Virus record (IMG/VR): IMGVR_UViG_3300021963_000331
Coordinates: 1-37,147 of that record
DNA from: a virus
Length of the DNA stretch: 37,147 nt
Direction: 5' to 3' (one strand)
The notes under the pieces were generated by a model. It was not told where the DNA came from. It made no database searches and was given only the letters and a program-made list of their open reading frames with translations. Positions 30,868 through 37,147 of this stretch are shown in pieces. A program made the translations under genes and the position numbers. Position 1 is the stretch's first letter. Each line of letters starts with the position of its first letter.

Positions 30868-33800
30868 TAATCGTGTACCTCTCCAAGACTATCTCTTCCG
30901 ACATTTTTGCCGCCGCCAGCAGAGTTGATTGGTCCTCCTCCGCCACCGGCACCAGTTGTTTGTTTACCATCGATGCCAGCGACAATAGGTGATGCTGAAA
31001 TTGATACTGGTTTTTCAACTGGAATTGGATTTGCGAGTGTTGCAATCTTAGCGCCAGTTGCTTCGCTTGCTGGATCAGCCGAGTTTGCCGCAGCCGCAGT
31101 TGCGGCAGAACCAGGTGCAGTGACAGAAGCACTACCCTTGATATTCGTGACATTTTGTGTGCCGCCTTGAGCATCATCACCCTTGAGATTTGTAGTTTGT
31201 GCATTCAATGTAGTAACGTCAATTGTTGGTGCATTGAAGTCGGACGAAAGAACCTTCGCAGCCTTCAGACTTGTATTACCAGCCGCTTCTGTATTGATTG
31301 CAGCGCCAGACTTAATGTTTGTATTATTTGCCGATGTTGTATTAATTGCATTACCAGACTTGATGTTAATCGAGTCTGTACCTTCAACATTAATAACATT
31401 TGCGGACTTGACATTGGTTGATGCGATGGATTCTGTATTGATAGCACCGGCGGACTTGATATTAGTATTACCAAGAGATTCAATATTTGTATGAGTACCT
31501 GACTTACTATCAATTGTCTCTGCGGCCTTATTAAGAATTGAGCCATCAGTGTCCTGATTGATATTACCAACAGATGTATGATATGAAATACCAGCAACCT
31601 TAACGTGATAATCACCCTTAGATGTTACTCTATAGCCACTTGCTGTTAGATTATGTGTTCCGTCAATCGTAGAGTTAAAGTTGCCCGCACCATGAACTTG
31701 CATATCACCCTTGTTATCGTGAGAGAATACACCATCGTTGCGAATAAAGATACCACCGCCTACAGATAATCCAAAGTGACCGGCAACGTTTAGATTGAAG
31801 TCGTTGTGAACGTCCATGTTAACTTTACCATTCATGGTAAGATTTGCATCACCCATGATCATAACATTACATTCACCAGCAACGTGAACGTTAGCTCTAC
31901 CTTCAATTAGAATATAACCATTACTATCAACAATCGTATAATTGTCACCGACAATACGAGTTACTTGAGTACCATCTGGTCCGATTTCTTGGAATGTACC
32001 AGACTTGTGGGCAGTATGAAGTCTTTCGGCGCCAGGTGTATCATCGACTTCTGTAACGTGACCAGATTCCGATGCAGTTACTTTATTATATGGATATTGC
32101 GCCGCATAAGGCGTTTCAGGCTGTGACCATGACCCACCATGTCTACCGGCTTTTGGAATATCTTTCTTACGAAGCGCATTCTTCGCAACTGGCGATGACC
32201 CTGCGCTAAGTGTTTCTTGTCTTGCACCTTGTGAGGTTGGATCATTTTGAATATGTGTCGAGTTGATACCGACTGCCAGCGGATTAGTATCTGGTTTGCC
32301 GTCCTGACTTGGCTTAGGATATTTACCACCGGGATCATTGAAGCCACTACCAGGATCAGCGATATTAGAATCTGGTAATTGATTTACATCCGGTGGAGCC
32401 TGAGAAACTGAATGTCCAGAATCGTGGGCTGGATGTTGAACGGTATCATTAGAATGAGGATTAGTATTTGGCGCAGGAGTAGCAATCGGAGGAGCAACTC
32501 GTGTGACTTCCTTCTGAGAAGTTGCAAAGCCCTTCTGATCTTCAACAATAGTTGTTTTGACTACCGAGCCATCGCCATACTTTTCTGTAACAGTCGTAGT
32601 AGTTGTGCCGTCCGTATTTGACTTGCTTGGACCCTGTGCCGCAACTGGCGTATTATTTGAAAATGTCTTCTTGACTTTTTCGAGATTTGTAGTATATTCA
32701 CCAGCAATACCAACTTTAGCAGAAGCCAAATCTGTTGACAATGGCGTATCAGGACCAAGAGGTGGATTATTAATCTTTCTTGCCCACTCATTATATTGAT
32801 ATAAAATATCTTTATATTGCCTGAGTAATCCTACTAGAACGTCCTTGTATGCTTCCGCACTTGGCAAATCCCATTTAGCAATGCTTCCCGTAGGATCGGC
32901 AGTAGCTTCTGTTTGAAATTGCTGAATGTCTTCTGTTACATACTTAATTTCTCTAGTTAATTGAGTCTCTATATCTTCTGTTCCTTGAGGACGTTCGATT
33001 ATGAGAACATAATTTTTACTATAACTTTTATAATTGATCAGATCAAGACCATCAATTTCAATTGCATGGCCGCCGCCAGCAAAATTTTCAAGAACATTCG
33101 CATACAAGTCTTTTGCATTGAGAGGCAGTTGTCCTCTTTGCTGTGGAAAATAATACGTTCCCAACTTATATGTAAACTTCTTAGGAACAGGCGGTTTGTA
33201 ATTATTGATACGTTCTTGTTTGATAGCACCATCAATAGCAGCAATTAAAGTTGCATACTGTGGAGTTTTGATATCTGTTTTATCAATCAAATTGACAGAA
33301 GCAATAGGTATATTCTTAGACGATACTGTAACAACACCGTTTGATGCAGTCCATTGATAGGCAACTTCAACTGATCCATATGTCGTTTTCATTGGATTTG
33401 GATCAACAGGCGGTGTAGATGCTTGAGTAGAACCACCCACCGCAGCGGCAATCTGAGTTGCTGGCAGTGCAGGAACAGCTTCTGCCGATGCCGTGCCTGT
33501 CGATGGTGTAGGAGGCACTGTAGCAGGAGTTACCGGCAGATATGATGAAACAATTTGACCTTCTGCTGGAGCTTCTGTTGCAGTGGGTGAAGAGCTATCT
33601 AAAAGTCCAGTAACATTCGATGCAGCCGAAGACAATGCTCCACTAACTGCTCCTGATACTGAATTCAATGCGCCTTGTGCATTACCGGCAATACCAGCAA
33701 CTGCGCCCGCGGCATTTGATGCTGCTCCTGTTACATTAGATACAGCCGATGCACCTAATGCGGCTGCGGCGGCTGTCGCATCTTTTGCACCTGCAACCGC

Positions 33801-36035
33801 AGTAGTAAGATTATTTGCTAGATTTAATCCAGATACAACAGTAGTCGATGTTGTTAGTAGACTATCCGCTGCCTTAGTTGCCTGATCTTTCAGGGTATTG
33901 AGTGTGCTTGTTCCTGCCGCGCCGATAAGACCAGTAAGTTCAGGCTTAGTAACACCAATCGCACTAATCGCGGCCGCTTTAGCTTGTTCAAATTTATCTA
34001 AAAGACCTGGCTTTGCGCCAGTCTGTTCGATAAGTTTGGTGTTGAGAGCTGGAATAGCTGCACCAACATTACCCATCTTACTAGTTTCAGCGGCAATTAA
34101 ATCAGAAATTTTTGCTGGATCAGTTACGCCATCAATTGATGCTCGAAGAAGTGCAGTAGAGCCGGGAGGACACATACCTCTTCTATTCAATTCATTAATA
34201 ACCGCAGTCTGCGGATCATTAGCTAGACCAAAACCAGACTTCAAGGATTCGCCAATAAAACTTAGTGATGCTGGATCTACTTTACCGCTGGCACCAATAG
34301 CACCAACTGCCGTACCAACAGCTTCGGTCGCAGTATTTTCTATTTGAGTTGCAAGAGAAGTTATTTGTTTCGTTAATGAAGTTGCACTATTTACCGATGT
34401 AGGTAAAGAGACACCCACCTTAGATGCTACACTACTAATAGATGCAACCTTACTTGTTGCACCAGTTACTGCCGACGAGATACTAGAAATAGATTTTAAT
34501 GCGGATGTTGTATTTGCTGGTAATACGCTGGACGCTTTAGCTAATGCATCCTTAGCTTTATCAATTTCAGCTAATTTGTCTTTAATAACCGATGCTGCAA
34601 TACCGAGCCCAGCATTAATAATTCCACCAACATCTGCTGGAATGATACCATTACTGATTAGACCTGAAACAACACCGTTAACATTTTTGCCTGACATAAC
34701 ATCGGCTAAATCTTTAGCAGTTTCTATGAGAGCTTTAGTGCTAATTTCTGTTGTGGGTGGGCGAACACCAGCTTTTAATAGAGGCTCTTCGCTATTACTG
34801 GCCTTTGGAGTTTCAGCAAGTGAATTCCATCCTGCATCGTACCAGTATTTCGAATTGATACCATCTGCATTTGTTTTAATTACACCCTGAGAAAAGCGAA
34901 TGGCATCATCTAGCTTTGCACATAGAGCAATTGCCAGAAAGCCAGCAATCGTAGCTTTCGTAGTATTCTCATTAATAATTTTAGCATTACTTAAATCTAC
35001 AAATGCTTTTTTAAGATAATAGTAGGCTGCCTTATCTTGCATTTCTTCGTTTGTAATTAACGAGATCATGCTTCTTACCGCAGCATCTTGCTCTATGGGA
35101 ATAGGATTATACAAGAAGAAATATTGAAGATTGTTTGCGGCTTCTCTTTTATATGGCGCAAAATCATAGTCGCCATTGGTTTCTTGAACTGCTTCCGCGT
35201 AAGTCTTAATTCTTTCGGCCGCGCCTGGACCAGTTGGGTGAGAATGAATGCAATCTTCTGCCCAATCTTGAATTGATGACTTTAGGAATCCTATATCAAC
35301 AAGTTGTGAAACTGTCAATCTATATGCGCCGTATTCACCTCTGTTATGAACTTTACGCCAGTTATTTCTTTTTCCATTGACAACATACTTTTTATGAATT
35401 GCCATTTGACAGGCTTTAAGTAGTTTTACAGAATCTTCTTTTGTCAGAATACCAAGAGTACCAATATTGGGTATAACATCTACCGTGGTTTCATACCCAG
35501 AATTGGCTTTCGATGTTTGTAGTGTAGAAGGAACTGCGCCCATAACTTCGGCAGCCGCTTTTGCGACATTAGTAGAAACGCCAGCTAACTTCAATGCACC
35601 AGTAATGACTCCATTAATATTTTCATCCGAGGCTGCATTAATAATGCTAAGACCATTTGATAACAATTTAGAAGTTGCGGGATCTATCACACCAGATTTT
35701 GTAAGAGTCGCCAATAGCTTATTCGCATTTGCGGTGACATTGCTTCCTAGAGATGAAGATGCCACATTGATGCTTTTATCTAAAGTCTTAGCATCTGTTT
35801 TTGATATAACGCCAGTCGCAGATAAAGCAGAAGTGACTGATCCTAACGAAGGAGTATGGCCAGCTTCAATTGAGTTTGCAATATTCAATCCGGCTTTAAC
35901 AACAGTAGCTTCATCCTTCGAAAGAACGCCAGCAGAAGAAAGAGCATTTACCGTCGTCGCTAAATCGGGAAGTTTACCCGTTTTTAGAGACTTTACCGCA
36001 GAATTGATCAGACTGGTAGATTGTAATAATGACAT
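30867..36035 (-). CDS. 1722-residue protein with the gp5-type needle domain
   Basis: A giant protein with a gp5C-like end. Seen: residues 1-190 hold three to four helical repeats (NALSSAGVLSKDEATVVKAG, SALSATGVISKTDAKTLDKS). About 195-415 is a separate globular domain with YGAYRLTVSQLVDIGFLK. About 430-860 is long, Ala/Ser/Thr-rich and probably helical, 880-1105 globular, then a Pro/Gly linker. From about 1315, YNKVTASESGHVTEVDDTPG and GTQVTRIVGDNYTIVDSNGY are clearly T4 gp5 C-terminal domain, followed by beta-helix rungs with VNMDVHNDFNLNVAGHFGLS and four 16-residue NIKS/NVKS repeats. Gly-rich tail. The rest of gp5 is encoded by the preceding gene. The N-terminal 1300 residues have no match I recognise. 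Confidence 0.8.
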   Translation of the reverse strand: MSLLQSTSLINSAVKSLKTGKLPDLATTVNALSSAGVLSKDEATVVKAGLNIANSIEAGHTPSLGSVTSALSATGVISKTDAKTLDKSINVASSSLGSNVTANANKLLATLTKSGVIDPATSKLLSNGLSIINAASDENINGVITGALKLAGVSTNVAKAAAEVMGAVPSTLQTSKANSGYETTVDVIPNIGTLGILTKEDSVKLLKACQMAIHKKYVVNGKRNNWRKVHNRGEYGAYRLTVSQLVDIGFLKSSIQDWAEDCIHSHPTGPGAAERIKTYAEAVQETNGDYDFAPYKREAANNLQYFFLYNPIPIEQDAAVRSMISLITNEEMQDKAAYYYLKKAFVDLSNAKIINENTTKATIAGFLAIALCAKLDDAIRFSQGVIKTNADGINSKYWYDAGWNSLAETPKASNSEEPLLKAGVRPPTTEISTKALIETAKDLADVMSGKNVNGVVSGLISNGIIPADVGGIINAGLGIAASVIKDKLAEIDKAKDALAKASSVLPANTTSALKSISSISSAVTGATSKVASISSVASKVGVSLPTSVNSATSLTKQITSLATQIENTATEAVGTAVGAIGASGKVDPASLSFIGESLKSGFGLANDPQTAVINELNRRGMCPPGSTALLRASIDGVTDPAKISDLIAAETSKMGNVGAAIPALNTKLIEQTGAKPGLLDKFEQAKAAAISAIGVTKPELTGLIGAAGTSTLNTLKDQATKAADSLLTTSTTVVSGLNLANNLTTAVAGAKDATAAAAALGASAVSNVTGAASNAAGAVAGIAGNAQGALNSVSGAVSGALSSAASNVTGLLDSSSPTATEAPAEGQIVSSYLPVTPATVPPTPSTGTASAEAVPALPATQIAAAVGGSTQASTPPVDPNPMKTTYGSVEVAYQWTASNGVVTVSSKNIPIASVNLIDKTDIKTPQYATLIAAIDGAIKQERINNYKPPVPKKFTYKLGTYYFPQQRGQLPLNAKDLYANVLENFAGGGHAIEIDGLDLINYKSYSKNYVLIIERPQGTEDIETQLTREIKYVTEDIQQFQTEATADPTGSIAKWDLPSAEAYKDVLVGLLRQYKDILYQYNEWARKINNPPLGPDTPLSTDLASAKVGIAGEYTTNLEKVKKTFSNNTPVAAQGPSKSNTDGTTTTTVTEKYGDGSVVKTTIVEDQKGFATSQKEVTRVAPPIATPAPNTNPHSNDTVQHPAHDSGHSVSQAPPDVNQLPDSNIADPGSGFNDPGGKYPKPSQDGKPDTNPLAVGINSTHIQNDPTSQGARQETLSAGSSPVAKNALRKKDIPKAGRHGGSWSQPETPYAAQYPYNKVTASESGHVTEVDDTPGAERLHTAHKSGTFQEIGPDGTQVTRIVGDNYTIVDSNGYILIEGRANVHVAGECNVMIMGDANLTMNGKVNMDVHNDFNLNVAGHFGLSVGGGIFIRNDGVFSHDNKGDMQVHGAGNFNSTIDGTHNLTASGYRVTSKGDYHVKVAGISYHTSVGNINQDTDGSILNKAAETIDSKSGTHTNIESLGNTNIKSAGAINTESIASTNVKSANVINVEGTDSINIKSGNAINTTSANNTNIKSGAAINTEAAGNTSLKAAKVLSSDFNAPTIDVTTLNAQTTNLKGDDAQGGTQNVTNIKGSASVTAPGSAATAAAANSADPASEATGAKIATLANPIPVEKPVSISASPIVAGIDGKQTTGAGGGGGPINSAGGGKNVGRDSLGEVHD
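31262..31480 (-). repeat. Tandem 48-bp units encoding 16-residue beta-helix rungs
   Basis: Four in-frame units encode 16-residue repeats of the type xxxTN(I/V)KSAxx-INxEx, plus a degenerate fifth (AGNTSLKAAKVLSS). Sixteen is twice the eight-residue period known for the T4 gp5 beta-helix. They follow directly on the gp5C-like domain and would extend the needle. Confidence 0.75.
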
Positions 36036-36047
36036 TTAATAATCCTA

Positions 36048-36986
36048 TTAAGGTAATTGACCGTTTTGGAATAGAGCAGCTTCGGCATTTCTGCGCTTCA
36101 CTAGACCAGCTAAAACACCCATTCCTTTACCACTTTTAATTCCTCGGTTTCTAATCACGTCGGCCGCAGCTTTAATATCTCCACTCATGATAGCGCCGCT
36201 GAGACCGGCATTCATAAGTCGTTTAGTTGCCCCACCGCCGCAGTTATATGTGTAGGATATGATTGCCGCTTTTTGATTATCATTCATCTTGTCCCATGCA
36301 GCGCCAGATGCGGCCTTTGCTGCACCACCATATTTTTTCTGTAGATCGGATGCAAGAAGTGTTAGTGCCTGTGCTTTGGTAATTCTAGTTCCCGCGCCGT
36401 TTGCAGATGCCAATTTAAGTTTTGTACCATCTCCAAGATCGACATAACCTGTCTTAGCTTCCGCCGGAAAGATAACGTGACCAGCACCTAGAGTTATTTC
36501 ACCATCACCGATATTCTTTGCAGGATCACAAATTCCTTCGAAGTAAGCAATAAATTTAGCAGCAACCTCTAAGAACGGACCACTTGCGATGCCACCGCCT
36601 CCGGTATCACCGGCACCATCACTCGTAGAATTACCTCCTGATGGCGCGCAAGGATCACCATATGGTCCACCAGGAACAGCACCCACTGTACCGAAGAACA
36701 TAGGATGTTGTCCATCAGAACCGTCAGCAAAGAACCCTACAACCCATGTTCCGTTTACTACGCCATTAGCAGATGAACCCGTACCAGAAATCGACGGATT
36801 ATTTGCTGGCATGATAGGAAATGCCCATGGCAAATCTTTTGTGGGCAGCAATTCTTTGCTATCTATGTGATAGCCCATAATACGGATACGGCATCTACCC
36901 ATGCGTAAAGGATCGTCGCGGTCTTCAACCACTCCGAACCACCAGTAAAACTGGCCTACGTTATTGGTAGTTCTATTATCCATCAT
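36048..36986 (-). CDS. gp5: Baseplate hub protein gp5: OB fold plus lysozyme
   Basis: A 312-residue hub protein that should lie at the base of the needle and degrade peptidoglycan during injection. Seen: residues of about 12-105 are the gp5 OB fold (FYWWFGVVEDRDDPLRMGRC, PTKDLPWAFPIMP, SGTGSSANGVVNGTWVVGFF). A Ser/Gly linker follows, then a lysozyme domain, 138-308, with Glu150 and the TLGAGH motif, Thr165. In T4 lysozyme, Glu-x8-Asp-x5-Thr is the catalytic set. Here Glu-Thr spacing is kept but the Asp is at 161, two residues late. The protein ends where T4 gp5 continues into its needle, which is instead found on the next gene, 12 bases away. GGAGA precedes ATGATG. Confidence 0.88.
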   Translation of the reverse strand: MMDNRTTNNVGQFYWWFGVVEDRDDPLRMGRCRIRIMGYHIDSKELLPTKDLPWAFPIMPANNPSISGTGSSANGVVNGTWVVGFFADGSDGQHPMFFGTVGAVPGGPYGDPCAPSGGNSTSDGAGDTGGGGIASGPFLEVAAKFIAYFEGICDPAKNIGDGEITLGAGHVIFPAEAKTGYVDLGDGTKLKLASANGAGTRITKAQALTLLASDLQKKYGGAAKAASGAAWDKMNDNQKAAIISYTYNCGGGATKRLMNAGLSGAIMSGDIKAAADVIRNRGIKSGKGMGVLAGLVKRRNAEAALFQNGQLP

Positions 36987-37005
36987 GATGCAATATCTCC
37001 ATTAT

Positions 37006-37147
37006 CTATTTAGTTGGTTTTGCAGGAAGAGAATTAGTTGTCTTTGGCTTCTCTGCGGGAGAATTCGTTGTCTGTGGTTTTACAGCAGGAGGATTTGTTG
37101 CTTGCTCTGGTGATTTATTTTCAGGTGGTTTCTCTCCGCCACCATCA
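37006..37147 (-). CDS. Partial protein with Pro/Lys/Thr-rich C-terminus (cut by window edge)
   Basis: An open frame entering from the right edge and ending with TAG at 37006-37008. Seen: 47 residues with four short repeats resembling K-P-x-T-T-N-S-P-A-E and A-T-N-P-P-A-V, ending LPAKPTK. It is low complexity and looks like an extended, disordered tail. The stop lies about 20 bases before the gp5 start. In other T4-like phages gene 53 (a baseplate wedge protein) precedes gene 5, so this could be the end of gp53 or an inserted gene. The body of the protein is outside the window and I cannot name it. Confidence 0.6.
   Translation of the reverse strand, partial: DGGGEKPPENKSPEQATNPPAVKPQTTNSPAEKPKTTNSLPAKPTK

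Noticed and set aside
30907-31494. Plus-strand frames opposite the needle gene
   Set aside because: Shadows of the Ala/Gly/Ser-rich and 16-residue repeat coding; no ribosome-binding sites and no family resemblance.

Overview
The window is part of the late structural region of a T4-superfamily tailed phage (contractile-tail myovirus). The evidence is direct: from right to left on the minus strand run recognisable homologues of T4 gp5 (OB fold plus lysozyme), the gp5 C-terminal needle, gp25, gp6, gp8, gp13, gp14, gp15, gp16 and the start of gp17, in T4 gene order. The style of the accessory tail proteins (a DUF4815-like giant protein, many small fibre-like proteins, modules with glycine-rich GxGY motifs) resembles marine and freshwater T4-like phages such as cyanophages. 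The sequence does not fix the host. The three peptidoglycan-directed domains fit a Gram-negative bacterium.

Layout. 37147-29098 (minus): a partial Pro-rich protein; gp5 reduced to OB fold plus lysozyme; a 1722-residue protein carrying the gp5-type needle at its C-terminus; a fused SGNH hydrolase and M15-type peptidase; and gp25. 29096-16301 (minus): gp6, a gp7-position wedge protein with a 19-residue repeat tail, a small tail protein, gp8, the 1956-residue DUF4815-like protein and a small coiled-coil protein. 16298-12503 (minus): a fibre-like protein, a fibre with about a dozen Arg-Thr-Tyr repeats, a coiled-coil protein, a glycosyltransferase and a probable 2-oxoglutarate oxygenase. 8942-12502 (plus): a five-gene island on the opposite strand with four paralogous glycosyltransferase-like proteins and a class I methyltransferase-like protein. 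8895-3201 (minus): a second fibre cassette of eight small to medium proteins, one with an N-terminus like the Bordetella phage major tropism determinant. 3191-1 (minus): neck proteins gp13 and gp14, tail terminator gp15, terminase small subunit and the N-terminus of the large subunit.

The window is almost entirely coding. No gap reaches 100 bases and I see no tRNA, CRISPR array, insertion sequence or origin. Several neighbouring genes overlap as TAATG (at 1466, 3446, 11179, 13150 and 30867), which suggests translational coupling. T4-like late promoter boxes (NATAAATA on the minus strand) lie upstream of some genes, and two GC-rich hairpins look like terminators within the fibre cassette.

The most interesting points are: (1) the glycosyltransferase, oxygenase and methyltransferase island lodged inside the fibre locus, which could decorate the neighbouring Ser/Thr/Tyr-rich fibres; (2) the redistribution of gp5, with the needle fused to a very large unrelated protein; (3) the SGNH-M15 fusion within the baseplate operon; and (4) modules and C-terminal tags shared between adjacent fibre and baseplate genes.
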